DNA of 64,000 nt from Euleptes europaea. Taxonomy: Eukaryota; Chordata; Lepidosauria; Squamata; Sphaerodactylidae. A model generated the notes under the pieces. It ran no database searches, was not told the origin of the DNA, and saw only the letters and a list, made by a program, of their open reading frames with translations. Location: the NCBI RefSeq assembly GCF_029931775.1, contig NC_079318.1, positions 78,403,614-78,467,613 of the forward strand, written 5' to 3'. The translations under genes and the position numbers were made by a program. Positions within the stretch are counted from its first letter, which is position 1. The number at the start of each line of letters is the position of its first letter. Positions 25,701 through 37,832 of the stretch are shown here, one piece after another.

Positions 25701-28700
25701 TACCATACTTGTAATCTGACTTGAGCCCCAGTGAGAAAGGTGAACCATTAATGAAAATACATAAATAACCCCCTCATTCTTTCATCCCATTTTAATCTCA
25801 CCCTTTCTCCAAGGAGTTTAGGACTACACATATGGTTCCTCTTCCTCCACTTTATTTTCACAACAACCCTACAAGGTAGGTGAAGCTGACAGAAAGGGAC
25901 TAGCCCAAAGTGACCCAGTCTGCTTCATCCCTGAGTGGGGCTCAGCATCTCTTCTTACTGCCCACTGCTTGCAATCTGCCTCTCCTTCCTTCACCAAGTG
26001 CCTTCAACCTCCTGGCTTCACATTCTCCAGACTGCCCCACCACCATCCCAGCACCCACCAGACATGGTTATTACCCTGCCTTTCGCTACTGCGGAGCTGA
26101 GGAGAGTAATACTGACACACACCCCGGAAAAAATACAATGCAGTTTGCAAGCATTAAGAACATCAGAAAGGCCCTGCTGGATCAGACCAAGGCCCATCAA
26201 GTCCAGCAGTCTGTTCACAAAGTGGCCAACCAGGTGCCTCTAGGAAGCCACAAACAAGATGAGTGCAGCAGCACCATCCTGCCTGTGTTCCACCGCACCC
26301 AAAATAATAGGCATGCTCCTCTGTTACTAGAGAGAACAGGTATGCAGCATGGCTAGTATCCATTCTAACTAATAGCCATGAATACCCCTTTCCTCCATGA
26401 ATATGTCCACTCCCCTGTTAAAGCCCTCCAAGCTGGCAGCCATCACCACATTTTAGGGCAGGGAGTTCCACAATTTAACTATTGCTTATGCTGCTCTACT
26501 GACACAATTTTGACATTTCAGAGAAGAGACACAACATGCACTCCTGTTGTAGAATTTACACACTGGTGTACCGTGGTGGCTAACAAAATAAACGGAAGTG
26601 CGTCTGGTTCCATTCTTGCCTCCGCTGTAAATTCACTAACAGTGCAATCCTAAACAGAGTTGCTTGGGATTGCACTATAGGTGGTGTCCTTATGCAAGCC
26701 ACCCTGTGTTAACCTCACCACCCCTACTCCCATCTGTAATATGGCAATCTTAATACTGGCCTGCCTTGCAGGGCTGTTTTAAAGGTTACCACAAAATAAT
26801 GTGTTTGAAGTGCTCTGAACACTGAAAGTGCTCTGTAAGGGCTGAATATCATTATCAATTTCCACAATAAAAACTGCATTCTTTTAACTCATGTATGGAA
26901 TAGATTAGCAGAGTTATTCTGGTCAAAGGCCATTGAAATCTACACAGAATTGCACTGTATTTCTCTTCTTGGGGTCCACACATTGGAACCATTTTCTTTT
27001 GAAACGGTTGGTTTTCTGCCTCCTGCCTGTAACTCGCCTGTACAAAGCTTGCAGCTGAGGAAGCGCTGGAGGGAAAGGAGCTTTGCTAGGGAACTAGGCA
27101 GATCCCTGTTGCTGCTGATGTGCAGTGGAAACATGGACTGGGCTGCCCGCAGAGACTGCCATGAGATTACAATAGCCGAACCATTACACTTTAATGGAAA
27201 GGAGCTGTTTTCCCCATGCATCACAAAGGGGCCCACTGGGTAAAGGGAACAAATCCAGGTCAGTTTAGCAATGTGGCCACCAAACTTCATGATAGGTCAA
27301 GTGCAGAGAGGACTCTCTTGGGCTGGGGCTGGGAAGCACGCACGCACATCTGGCTGTAAAACTGGATGCTGAGGCTGAATGCAGGCAGCCGGGTGGTATG
27401 CGAGGGGCTTGCAGTGCCTGGGTTCTATGGGTTACTTTCAGCGATGTGCAAATGGAAAGGAAAATGTACTCAGCACCATTCTGCTTGCACAAGCAGTAGC
27501 CCATGGGTCCCTCCAACACACAGCACTTCCAGGAACAACCAAATGTGCAATACATGCTTTGCAAGGTTCAATTTGCTTTTCAAATTGTATCAGAAGAAAC
27601 AGCTCGTGTTGTATATGTCTTGCACACCCAGAAAAGGTTCAAGGACTGTTGAGCACATGGAGGTTTTCCATGGGATGCAACCCAATGTGTCTGCACAGGG
27701 TCTGCTCCTGTGGGACGACCTCTGCTAAGTTGCGCTGCTTGCCATAACTGGGAAATCCTTGCAAACAACGTTGAGAGAGAGAGATCCCCCCCTCTCACCA
27801 GACTGAGAAGAATTGTCCTTTGGGTTACCATTAAACCACTCTAAAGACAACCCTAGGGGAAGGGGGAGCAAAATAATGTGTTGCCTGCCAGCTGGGTGTG
27901 CAGCAGCATCCTCAGCCTCCAACAGGGCAAGGCATTGTAAGCAGCAGCCAGCTAGTTTCTTATTTTAGGTCTGGGTTACAACTATGTAATTTTATGCCTG
28001 GATTCTATTGGCCAAAGCTGACCACAAGGCTGCAGGCTGGACAGAGTGATGGGCCACGTCAAAATCAGTCCACGTGTCAAGGCAAGGGAGGAACAGACAT
28101 CTTTTAACATGGAATCATTGCTACCAGCTATTAAAAATGCCTTTTCCAACTTCATCTTTATGAGAATGATTTCGCTTTAGAAGAGCGGGAGTCTGCTTTA
28201 GATCAAGGCCCTCTGTCTCTGTAGAGGATCTGGATGGAGTTAGGGTGGTAAGAATCACACCTTCAGCCTAGCCAGCTGAATCAAAGAGATCTTCAGTACA
28301 ATCCCATGCAGGGTCATGCCAGTCTAAACTGACTGAGTACACTGATTGTCCCCTTCAATATCTGAAAAAAATATCTGAACTCTTTTTAATTTGCTTCCTG
28401 ATTTTTATCATGATGTACGTACATGCTCTCTGCCTCCTCAGGTACTGTACAGCCCACCACTTAAGATCCTCTTCCCAAGCCTTGTTCTCTTGCCTTCAAG
28501 CTGCAGATGTGAGGAAGATGCTAACCAGTGACAAGGCTTTTTCAGTGGTGGCACCTCACCTTTGAAATACCTTTCCTTACAGTCCTTTAAGTGCCAAGCC
28601 AAAACATTTTTCTTTTCACTCAGGCTTTTAATTGAGGGTTTCCATATTTTAAAGCTTTTTATCATGGTCTGCTTGTAGCCTGAGGACTCTTTTATGAACA

Positions 28701-31700
28701 TCACTTTAGGTTGCTCAATGTTTGTTTTATCCTGACTTTATACCTCTGACGTGTTTTTAAGGTCTTGTTTTAATATAGGTAACTTTTATGTTGTAGTTTT
28801 TTTATTTTATTGTATTATTTTTGTTTTGAGAGCTGCCTCAAGCAGGTCTCTGGAGAGTCAGCATATCAATTCTCTAAATAAATCAATACAATATATTTCT
28901 GTGCAGCGTGTGCAGTCAGATGATATCTTTATCAGGATTAAGTAAAACATCACAAAGTCAAGAGGGAGCTTGCAAGATCTCAGTTGCTATTCCTCCAGCT
29001 GGATGTCACCATTGTTCTACTTCAAAGAGCGACTCCAGCATGAAATGGCTGAAGTAGAACTGAACAATATGTTTAATTGTATTAACCTGGCCTTAAATAG
29101 GCATGACACTGTTCTGAGTCAACTACAGTTGTTAAATTACCCCGTGTATCTACATAGATTATGTCAGCAGCATTTACAGTTATTCTGAATGGTCACTGTA
29201 CTTTGACATTTCTATACGAAACTCAAAAAATGTATGACAGCCAGTGTGGTGTAGTGGTAAAGGTGTCAGACTCGGATCTGAGAAACCCAGGTCCAAATCC
29301 CCACTCGTGCCATGGAAGTTTGTTTGGGCCAGTCACACACTCTCAGCCCTGACCCTGGCTAGTATTTGAATGAGACCAGGGTCATGGCATGGAGGCAGGC
29401 AACGGCAAACCACCTCTGAACATCTCGTCTTGAAAACCCTACGAGGTTGCCAGCTGTGACTTGACAGCAAAAAAAAGTCACAGATTATACCTCAGCATTA
29501 TGGCTTTTCTACTCCATTGTGTATATATACTGGAAGAACAAGAACAAGACGAATTGGTTTTTATATGCCGACTTTCTCTACCACTTACAATCACCTTTCC
29601 TTCCCCTCCCACAACAGACACCCGGTGAGACAGGTGGGGCTGAGAGAGCTCTTAGCAGAACTGTGACTAGCCCAAGGTCACCCAGCCGGCTTCATGCGTA
29701 GGAGTGAAGAAACAAATCCACTTCACCAGATTAGCCTCTGCGGCTCATGTGGAGGAGTGGGGAATCAAACCTGGTTCTCCAGATCAGACTCCACCGCTCC
29801 AAGCCACCACTCTTAACTACACGCTGGCTCTCCATATATACACATACACACACTGCCCACTGGCGTTTCCCTTTGTATGCCCGATGAAGTAAGCTCTAGC
29901 TTACACCACAGTAAATCTGTTAATTTTTAAGGGGACACAAAACTCCTTATGTTTAGGCTGGGTATTGTGCAAAACAACCCCCCCACCAGTGGAAGGGAGT
30001 GAAAGATGTTCTCAGGCAATATTGGCCTAGCAAACTTTTGTGAGATCGGAAATCTTTTCTGCTCCCAGCACGGACTAACTTAATTAAACCTGCATCATAT
30101 ATCCTCCATTATGTTCAGTAATATTTCCCCCTCCTTTTCCTCCTTTGTGTTCTCGTTTTTGCTTAACAACCAGACTGAAGAAGAGTTCTAGGGAAATCAA
30201 AAGCTTACTCATTGCTTTAGTAGGTCCTAATTATGGTATGTACGTACTCTATAATGTTGCTTTGGGGGGTTTCCATTAATGGAATGGTACAGCTAACATG
30301 CAGTTTCTACACACCTCTACACTCTGTTGTTATTCTGTCTGCATTTTTTAAATTCCACCAGAAACTATTTCTGCTGTTGATTTGGAATTCTTGATTCTGA
30401 ATGTTGGTGCATTCCACTTTTTCTCATGTCATTCAGTAAAGTTAATTCAGTTATATTCTACGTATCTCTCTGTTACCTAGAACATAAGTGGAACTAGAGA
30501 GGTAAGGGAGAACATCCCAGATTTGGTATTTCCTGACTACCGATCCACTCAAAACAACACCATGCAGTGGGGCAGAAAACCCACCTATCCTGCCCCAGCT
30601 CAGAGCAACCAACCAGACGGCAGAACCTTTAGATATGAGATCAAGAGCTGCCACCTACCGCCAGACACTGGCATCAAATAGGAGTGTGGTTCTTACCCTG
30701 TTCCCTTGTCATGGCAGCAGCATCCTTCTCGACCTGACCAACATTCTTCAAGTAGTCTTGGAGCATCCTATGACAAATGGAACCACCGATTGGCACAGCC
30801 TGGGCTGGGACAATCCAGAGCACAGGTAAAGGATGATAGGGACTGGAATGAAAAGGTATCACAGGAAGGGGCCTAGCACTTAGCCTTCAGGTCTGAGCAA
30901 TGCACCCAGTTGCCAGGAATACGCTGAGAAAGGGCCTTGTGTAGCCTGATAAATTTCGGGGGGGGGGGAGGATCTCAGGACTCAGGTTTGCCTGGAATGA
31001 GAACAACACACTGGAAACTTTACGCTCAAATCCCATATGTATGCAAGGTTCACCACCATCATCACTCAGCAGTAAGGAAACGACACTCTGCACATGTACA
31101 GTGGTGCGCATGGGCTGAATCCAAGCCCTGAAAACATGCTCTGCAGCCGGCATCTTGCTAGTTATGCACTGAGTGACCACCAAGCTGGGAACTTCCGGTT
31201 TGCTCTTGGGCTGGGAAGAGGGTGTCTTTTCCGCTTGGTCTTGGTGAGGAATCAGAGCTGAACGGCTCATCTTGGAGGTTGGAGGGAGGTTCTGTACTTC
31301 AAACTCACAGTTTAGTTATGCCACTTAAAGACAGGGGCGTGAATTTGTGGTAATCAGAGCAGGACGGGAGGGAATTTTTACCTATCAATCTCCATCTCTT
31401 CCCCTGCATCTCTGCTCTCCCCTCTAGTCAAAAAGGTGATGCTGAACAAGGCTTAGGAACCTGGAAACCTGGTATGGGCAAGTGTGCGTTTGTGTGTGTG
31501 TGTGTGTGTGTGTGTACACGAACGCATGGGACAAGCACTCACCTCACATTCTCCTTCCCTGGATGCAGAGGGTTGAGGATGGGATGATCCTTTGAATCAC
31601 TGAGGGTCTCTGGCCTAGAAAGCATAAAGACGGAGTGGGGGAAGGTCAGGGGGCAGGCTGGCCACTTAACTTACAGTGAAATTTCCCGGTGGCCCACTGG

Positions 31701-32507
31701 CAACCAGGCACAAGCAGAACCGACCCCCCCAGCAGTACTGCCAATTGCTCAGGGGCCACTCAGCTCAGCCCCTTCATTGACAATGGCAGCTGGCACTGAC
31801 CCCCCCTCCTCCTCCACTGCTTCGAATCTGGGAAGAGGGTGAGCTAATGAACACAACCACTTAGCGGGTGAGCTAACAAACGCAACGGCTCAGCTTGAAG
31901 AAGAAGAGTTGGTTTTTATATGCCAAATTTCTCTACCACTTAAGGAAGAATCAAACCGGCCTACAATCACCTTCGCTTCCCCGCCCCACAACAGACACCC
32001 TGTGAGGTAGGTGGGGCTGAGAGAGCTGTGACTAGCCCAAGGTCACCCATCTGGTTTCATGTGTAGGAGTGGGGAATCTAACCCAGTTGACCAGATTAGC
32101 ATCTGCCGCTCATGTGGAGGAGTGGGGAATCAAACCCGGTTCTCCAGATCAGAGTCCACCACTCCCAACCACCGCTCTTAACCACTATACCATGCTGGCT
32201 CCCCAGTGTGGTGTAGTGACTTGCTCCAGAGCTGTTTTCACTTCGCAGTCCACTCCTGGGGGAGGGGGGGGTGCTCTTGTGAGCAATTTAAATGGGGCAA
32301 GACCCAAAAGGTGCCACACCCACCCACCCTGCCCACCTATTGGGCGTGATAGGACCCTGTTACCTCCAGCATCCCTGGTTTAGAAAGGCAGTTCCCGGTC
32401 CCTTCCCCTCCTTGTTTCCCTCCCTGGTACCTCTTACTGCCATCCTTTGGCGCTGCCCAGCTGACTGGCAGAACAAGCAGCAGAGCAGCTAAAAGAATCT
32501 CCTTCAT
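22745..32507 (-). CDS. CGREF1: Cell growth regulator with EF-hand domain 1, complete, 5 coding exons
   Basis: CGREF1 is a secreted calcium-binding protein with two EF-hands, linked to cell adhesion and growth control; its biochemical role is poorly known. Coding exons, 5' to 3' on the minus strand: 32507-32431, 31614-31543, 30767-30697, 25516-25392 and 23107-22745. Phases agree and give 235 aa. The first exon (spliced at about 32530) encodes a signal peptide MKEILLAALLLVLPVSWAAP. EF-hand 1 is D82-YDKSGRLDGLE93 and EF-hand 2 is D128-LNQDGLLEPSE139; both keep the acidic ligands at positions 1 and 12. The C-terminal tail is rich in Pro, Glu and Gln and is shorter than I recall for human (about 300 aa), where it is repetitive. 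Identity rests on exon layout, both EF-hands and position between KHK and ABHD1. Confidence 0.93.
24291..24595 (+). mobile_element. tRNA-derived SINE, CGREF1 intron
   Basis: It is a second copy of the 6648 family: AGAGCCCCGTGGTGCAGAG, B box GAGTTCGATCCCGACGG, ending GGGGACCTTTACCTTT. It lies opposite to the gene's direction. Confidence 0.8.
25068..25273 (-). mobile_element. hAT MITE with perfect 8-bp target duplication, CGREF1 intron
   Basis: It begins TAGGGTTGCCAGC and ends GGCAACCCTA; TAACAAGG lies at 25060-25067 and 25274-25281. It ends 118 bp from CGREF1 exon 4. Confidence 0.92.
26148..26480 (-). mobile_element. CR1-like LINE 3' end, CGREF1 intron
   Basis: AAGAACATCAGAAAGGCCCT, then GGATCAGACCAAGGCCC and CCTCTAGGAAGCC are the complement of a CR1-type 3' end, the same subfamily as 47385. 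Confidence 0.78.
26640..28435. other. Middle of CGREF1 intron 3, little recognised
   Basis: A short palindromic MITE remnant (CAGTGCAATCCTAA ... GGATTGCACTA, about 26640-26676) is the same family as 45289. Beyond it, 26700-28435 has no exon, domain or repeat that I can identify. Confidence 0.55.
28440..28890 (+). mobile_element. LINE 3' UTR fragment, CGREF1 intron
   Basis: The segment from GACAAGGCTTTTTCAGTGG to CTAAATAAATCAATA parallels the one at 57755 (GAGCTGYCTCAAGCAGG near the end). The AAATAAAT tail suits a Jockey-group LINE; the precise family is not identified. Confidence 0.65.
29237..29480 (+). mobile_element. Chimeric SINE: tRNA/CORE head with 5S-SINE/BovB tail
   Basis: The 5' part has CCAGTGTGGTGTAGTGGTAA and a CCAGGTCCAAATCC B box. 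After GGCCAGTCACACACTCTCAG it changes to a 5S-SINE middle (CTGGCTAGTATTTGAATGAG) and the CAAACCACCTCTGAAC to GTGACTTGACAGC tail. Confidence 0.7.
29548..29838 (-). mobile_element. tRNA/CORE-like SINE, CGREF1 intron
   Basis: Complement of the family at 8157: tail TTGGTTTTTATATGCCGAC at the left, B-box complement GGAATCAAACC, head complement near CACGCTGGCTC at the right. Confidence 0.82.
31489..31515. repeat. (TG)n microsatellite
   Basis: About thirteen TG units lie in the short CGREF1 intron, 28 bp from the donor of exon 2 (31543). Confidence 0.9.
31903..32208 (-). mobile_element. tRNA/CORE-like SINE, CGREF1 intron 1
   Basis: Full-length member of the 8157 family on the minus strand, from GAGTTGGTTTTTATATGCC to CCATGCTGGCTCC. 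Confidence 0.85.
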
Positions 32508-32942
32508 CCTGGCACCATTCAGGGAGTAGCCTAGGAGGGAAAGGAAGGGCTGGCATCAGTGAATGCCCAGTATGGGGTCGGCACAGCAGGGAGCCCTCTA
32601 GCGGGCGAGAGATGTGCCATTATTACTCCAGCAGTATGGGTACATCATGGCACGCTTCACACCTTTAGTGGCAGCAAAACAAAGTCAGGGAGGGATGTTG
32701 TAAATTGCCCAGGGTCTCCGTTGCGGCAAAAATGTAAGATGTAAAGAAATAAAAAGGTGCGCAAAAGCAAAGAGACCAGTGGGGCACACAAAACAGTGGG
32801 CTACTTATCAGGTGTCTTTCTGGTCCACCCTGCGTTCTGTTTCCAACAGTGGTCAGCCAGAAGTCACAAGGGTGATGGACCCCCCCCCCCAGACACACAG
32901 GCAAGCTGCCTGGCCACAGTGACCCCAAAGCTACACACGAAC

Positions 32943-33137
32943 ACATGGAAGCTGCCTTCTACTGAACCAGACCCTCGGTCCATCCAAGCCACTATTGTCT
33001 ACTCAGACCGGCAGCGGCTCTCCAGGGTCTCAGGCAGGGGTCTTTCCCATCCCCTCCTTGCCCGGTCCGGCCGGGGATTGAACCTGGGGCCGTCTGCATG
33101 TCAAGGAGATGCTCTGCCACTGAGCCACGCGGCGTCC
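32943..33137 (-). mobile_element. tRNA-Ala-like SINE next to the CGREF1 promoter
   Basis: Complement of the family at 63652, with GGATTGAACCTGGGG (B box), CTGCATGTCAAGG and GCTCTGCCACTGAGCC (A box). It directly borders the CpG-rich block. Confidence 0.8.
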
Positions 33138-33139
33138 CA

Positions 33140-33560
33140 GTCACTCTTCGCCAAGCAGCGAGGAGGCGCTCAGGGAGCCCCGGGCTCCTGCCCATTCATT
33201 CCGCCGCCAGGCCCCCGGGAGCCCTGCGCCCCTCTCCCCCACCCCAACGCCCCTCCGCCCGCCAACCACCACCTCCCGCCGGCCGCCTCCCGCCCTGGCC
33301 GGCCCCGATCCCCGCGCGCACGTGCAGCAGCTGACAGCCCCCCGCCCCACAGCCAGCCAGACCCTCCCAGCACTGCAGTGCGGCGCAGCCCCCGGCCCGC
33401 CGCGCACCCGCCTGCAGCCGCCTCCGCTCGGCTCGCGGATCGACGAGGGTGGGGGAACCCGCCGCGCCAGCTGCCGCCTCCCTCCCTCCCTCCGCCTCCC
33501 CAGCCCCCTTCCTAGATCCCCCCGCCCTCTGGCCGCGGGTCTGGAAAAGCTCCCTGCAGA
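33140..33560 (-). promoter_or_regulatory. CGREF1: CGREF1 CpG island, probable promoter
   Basis: A dense GC/CpG block lies about 0.65 kb upstream of the first coding exon, which has its own splice acceptor (about 32530). That implies an untranslated first exon here. No donor could be chosen with confidence. Long open frames in this block are GC-driven and not treated as genes. Confidence 0.6.
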
Positions 33561-34683
33561 GGCTCTCCCCGGCCTTTGTTTCTCCCAGTTCTTTCCAGTC
33601 TGCAGCACAAGGGGGTGGGGGGTGGGATCGAACCTGGGGCTTTCTGCAGGCGACGCCCAAGAGCTGGCGGGAGGTTCTCCGGCCAACCTCGGCAATCCCA
33701 AAAAAGTCCCTCGCTCAGACAGGCAGGTCAATGTTTATTCAGGAGCCGCAGGATCCAGCATAAGCAGCCCACGGTTTCGAAGCTGCTAATGGGGAACCGA
33801 ACTGCAAAGCGTGACTTTAAGCGTGGTCATCCCAGGTGCAAACCCAAAAGGCCTGGGGATCAGGAGATAACGGTGCCTGGCAGGATGGAGGGAGTGAGCA
33901 GGCCAGAATACTGAGTTGCCTGCTGGAAGCTCAAGGTCAGAGCAGAGCGGGGAGGAAGGAGCGGGGACAGCTTGCATCGTTCAGAGCAATAAAACGAACG
34001 GATAACGCTTGCACGGAAATGGGCCTAACTCATGTCAAGAGCCTGGCATGTCAAGGGATAAAACCATTACATACACTTGTACAGAAATAAGCGTGACTCC
34101 ATAAAGCGTAACACCGGGGAACAGAGAGAAGTATGACTCTGACATTCAGAGAGAAGCATGACTCTCACAGCTGGGGGCGGAGGGGGCTCCTTTCCCCCCT
34201 TCGTCTCATGAGAACCAGCCCAAAGTGTGCACAACAGCCCCACAGGGAATCCCTAACCAAAGCAGACTACAAAATCAGTTTTGTGTTTGGGTTTTTTTTT
34301 TTTAAGCTCCTTTTTGGCTTGCTTAGGGGAGTGCTCTAGTGCCGGCGTGAGGTTTTGGCTTCCACAGATCTCCTCAGATGGCCTTGGGCAGTGGCAGCTG
34401 TCTCCTTTCGGTTCCATCCTCTGCCTTTGAACCCCTCCCCACTGGAGATGTGGCCCTCAGACAGGCAGCCAGCAAAAATCGAAGCAAGAGATTCAAGTGC
34501 TCTGTACCCCGAGGAGTGTTTATATGTGTTTGATCTCAAACATTCCCCTAAAGAAGATGACCGTAACACGCTGGGATTTGGATTACATGTTTTTGATACA
34601 AAACTGATTTTTTTAAAAATTAAAATAATTTTCCTGTCTTCTTTTTTTTTTAAGAGGCAGTGTTGTATAGTGGTTATTTATTT

Positions 34684-34909
34684 GTGTGTGTGTGAAGTGC
34701 CGTCAAGTCACGGCCGACTTATGGCGACCCCTTTTTGGGGGGTTTTCATGGCAAGAGACTAACAGAGGTGGTTTTGCCAGTGCCTTCCTCTGCACAGCAG
34801 CCCTGGTATTCCTTGGTGGTCTCCCATCCAAATACTAACCAGGGCTGACCCTGCTTAGCTTCTGAGATCTGACGAGATCAGGCTAGCCTGGGCCATCCAG
34901 GTCAGGGCA
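34684..34909 (-). mobile_element. 5S-rRNA-derived SINE with 11-bp target duplication
   Basis: BovB-like end at the left (GTGCCGTCAAGTCACGGC), 5S-like head at the right (GATCTGACGAGATCAGGC, CATCCAGGTCAGGGC). GTTATTTATTT occurs at 34673-34683 and 34910-34920. Just before it, GTGTTGTATAGTGGTTA resembles the head of the 8157-type SINE, so it seems to have landed in that sequence. Confidence 0.9.
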
Positions 34910-35074
34910 GTTATTTATTTAGTTACTTCATTTATAGCCCACCTTTATCCTCCATGGGGACACAAGGTGCCTTACATAATTCTCCCCTCCTCCATTTTAT
35001 CCTCGCAACAACCCTGTGAGGTAGCTTAGGCTGAGAGTGTGGTGCTGGCTCAACCTGATTCTCCCGATTCCTAG

Positions 35075-35290
35075 TCCAACACTGAGAGTCCCAGATTTGA
35101 ATCCCCACTTTGCCATGGAAGCTCACTGGGTGACCTTAAACCAGTTGCGCACTCTCAACCTAGCCTACCTCACAGGGTTGTTGTGAAGATAAAATGGAGG
35201 AGGGGAGAATGATGTGAGCAGCTTTGGGTCCCTATTGGGGAGAAAGATGGGATATGAATGCCACAAAATAAAGGAATAAAATTTCCCTTT
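35075..35290 (+). mobile_element. CORE-like SINE remnant
   Basis: GATTTGAATCCCCACTTTGC (B box), CTGGGTGACCTTAAACCAG and ACCTCACAGGGTTGTTGTGA follow the CORE-SINE pattern, ending near ACAAAATAAAGGAATAAA. Confidence 0.65.
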
Positions 35291-35517
35291 GCCTTGTTTT
35301 CCACAAAGATTTCAGTAATGGTGAGAGGGCATAAGGGAAGGAGGTGATGAGAAGTGATTCCTCAGCCCTGAGGCTATTGGATTGATGCTACCAGGCAGGC
35401 ATGTGTGAAAGTCCCTTGCAAGAGCTCTGGTGTCCAGCAACTCAGGTTCAGCATAGTGTCCTAGTTATAAAGTAGTTTCTAGTTATAAACAACATTGAAA
35501 CCCTTGACCCCTTAAAA

Positions 35518-35782
35518 CAGTGGTTCCCAACCTTTTTTTGACCAGGGACCACTAGGACTTTTTTGTTCGGTGCAGGGACCCCAAGGTTCAAAATAAAAAT
35601 TCTGAGAATTTGAAAATAAACTTTAATCACAACTGTTAGTTAAACATTAAACTTAGAATAATATTTGAATATATATTTATAATAGAGAACTTTTAATTGA
35701 AAATATTAATTTATTATGGGTTTATAACTTTGTTTCATGGACCTTAATTTAGTTCTCGCGGACCCCTGGTTGGGAACCAGTG
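35518..35782. mobile_element. Non-autonomous hAT (Charlie-like ends) with perfect 8-bp duplication
   Basis: Ends CAGTGGTTCCCAACC and GGTTGGGAACCAGTG are near-perfect inverted repeats typical of hAT-Charlie elements. CCTTAAAA occurs at 35510-35517 and 35783-35790. The 265-bp AT-rich body encodes nothing. Confidence 0.92.
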
Positions 35783-35939
35783 CCTTAAAACATAGACTCC
35801 GGTTCTTTTCATGTATACTGAGATATGTGGATGGCAGGAAAATGGGAAGCACTAATATGCATACCGTTGATGGTGGCGGCTTTATTCCTCAAGGTTTATC
35901 TCAGTCATGGGACAAGCGCTATGGAAAGGGAGGGGAGGT

Positions 35940-36160
35940 TAGGGTTGCCAGCTCCAGGTAGGCTAATTCCTGGAAATTTGGGGGTGAAGCCAGGGGAAGG
36001 GGAGAGTTTGTGGAGGGGAGGGAGCTTAGCAGGGGCGAGTCGCAGTAGAGTCCACCCCAAAGCAGACATTTTCTCCAGGGGAATTCATTTCTGTGGCCTG
36101 GAGAAGACATAATTTTGGGAGAACTCCCCCATCACCCCCCCCCCGAGGTTGTGTGCATAG
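35940..36160 (-). mobile_element. hAT MITE, right end degraded
   Basis: It starts TAGGGTTGCCAGCTCCAGG like 25068 and continues through CAGACATTTTCTCCAGGGG. The far terminal repeat is scrambled in a C-rich run, so the end is approximate. Confidence 0.7.
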
Positions 36161-36679
36161 GGGAGGGGTGGTATGCATAACTACTACCCTTTTGAGCCTG
36201 GTGAAAGATAGCCGTGCATAGACTGCTGAGCCTTGGCTGGGAAGATTTCTGTTGAAATCTCCACTCAGCCTTTTCGAGGCTTTGGGCAAGTCTAATCTAC
36301 CTTGTCCGGTTGTTGGCCTTTCAGGCTAATCTACCTTGCTGGGTTGTTGTGCAGAGAGACAAGGCCTCGTGTGCCATCCTCTGCTCTTTGAACAAAGAGA
36401 TTGATGCAAACGTCGTTATAAGTACAATGGTCAAACCAGCTTGCAAACTCCAGAAATGGGAGCCAAGGGTACTCACTTGTGACCCAAAAAATTATTTCAT
36501 ACATGCTCAGAGGCACTCTCTGCTCCCCATGAGCCCTGGTGTTCACAGCAGCTTTGAACATCCCATTTTTATCGAGCAGGGGAGTAAAGGGGCAAAGGTC
36601 TTCCAGGTTCTCACCTGCGATTCCCCTTCCCAGTTCCTGGTTGGCAGGCTCCTCCACCTGCGGAGGAGGAGGAGGAAGA

Positions 36680-36958
36680 GTAAGAAGAAGAGTTGGTTTT
36701 TATATGCCAACTTTCTCTACCACTTAAGTATCAAACCGGCTTACAATCACCTTCCCCTCCCCACAACAGACACCTGTGTGGTAGGTGGGGCTGAGAGAGC
36801 TGTGACCCAGCTGGCTTCATGTGTAGGAATGGGGGAACCAACCCGGTTCACCAGATTAGAGTCCGCCACTCACGTGGAGGAGTGGGGAATTAAACCCGGT
36901 TCTCCAGATCAGTACCCACCGCTCCAAACCACCGCTCTTAACCCCTAACCATGCTGGG
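36680..36958 (-). mobile_element. tRNA/CORE-like SINE
   Basis: Minus-strand copy of the 8157 family from GAAGAGTTGGTTTTTATATG to CCATGCTGG. Confidence 0.82.
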
Positions 36959-37634
36959 TTAGTACACTGCCTTGAGCCAAGAGGAAAGGCGTTGTGCAAA
37001 CAGTTTAATAAAGGCTTCATAAATAAGAGGCTGGAATCCATGGAAAAAAGGTTCAGTGAAAGATGGTCAAGGCTTTTTTGCGGTGTGGAGCTTTGAGACA
37101 ACCCACCCAGACTCTCTCCCAGCAAATCCCCCCTTTTGGCCCATCGGATGTGGGATAGATATGAAATTTTTAAAGTTTTTTTTTTTTTTTTTTTTAAGAA
37201 AGAAAAATGTTATTGAGCTGTTGGGGAAGGCGACAGGTAGCAGTCAGACGAGTTAACAGTTACAAACAGAAATTGTTAGAAAAAGGAGTCTTGTCGGCAC
37301 CCTAGAGAAGAACAGAATTATTGTGCCAGAAGCTTTTCTGGGCAGCCGTCCCACTGGATCACATGCACAGAATACATTTTTCTCTTTCAATGAAGGGGAC
37401 TTTAGCTGACGAAAGCTTCTTACTGAGGCAATAAATCTGCTAATAGTTCCAGAGGGACAGCCGTTTAAGCAAAAATGAAAAAAGAACCAAGAATCTTGCA
37501 CTTCCTTAAAGACTAACCACGTTTTATTTCAGCACAAGCTTTGGAGGACTAAAGCCCCCTTCTTAAGATGCTATGAGTGGCTCCTCAATACTACGTGGGT
37601 TTCGGGTGTGTGTGCAGTGTTGGCCTGCAGTAGA

Positions 37635-37790
37635 AAGGCAAGATTCGAACCAGCAGCACCTTAAAGACCTCCAGGATTTCCAGGGTATGAGCTTTCAGGT
37701 ATCTGACACAGGGAGCTTTGACCCTTGAAAGCTCATACCCTGGAAATCTTGGAGGTCTTTAAGGTGCTGCTGGGCTCGAATCTTGTTCAA
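37635..37790. mobile_element. Penelope-type foldback repeat
   Basis: Arms CAGCACCTTAAAGACCTCCA and its complement (GAGGTCTTTAAGGTGCTG) surround a centre with GTATCTGACACAGGG and CTTGAAAGCTCATACCC. GGTAT and ATACC can pair as stem I of a hammerhead-like fold, but the conserved core is altered. Confidence 0.6.
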
Positions 37791-37832
37791 TATAATGCAT
37801 AAATCTGTTAGGGAGCAATCTTTAGAAAGGCT

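Noticed and set aside
30887-31270. 127-residue minus-strand open frame inside CGREF1
   Set aside because: It lies between two CGREF1 exons, has no domain and no family resemblance.
33141-33731. Long open frames on both strands in the CGREF1 CpG block
   Set aside because: Open in several overlapping frames at once, low complexity (Pro/Arg/Gly/Ala), no domain; explained by high GC content.
33720-34640. Possible long-terminal-repeat-type element
   Set aside because: No paired end repeats, primer-binding site, polypurine tract or coding remnant could be seen.
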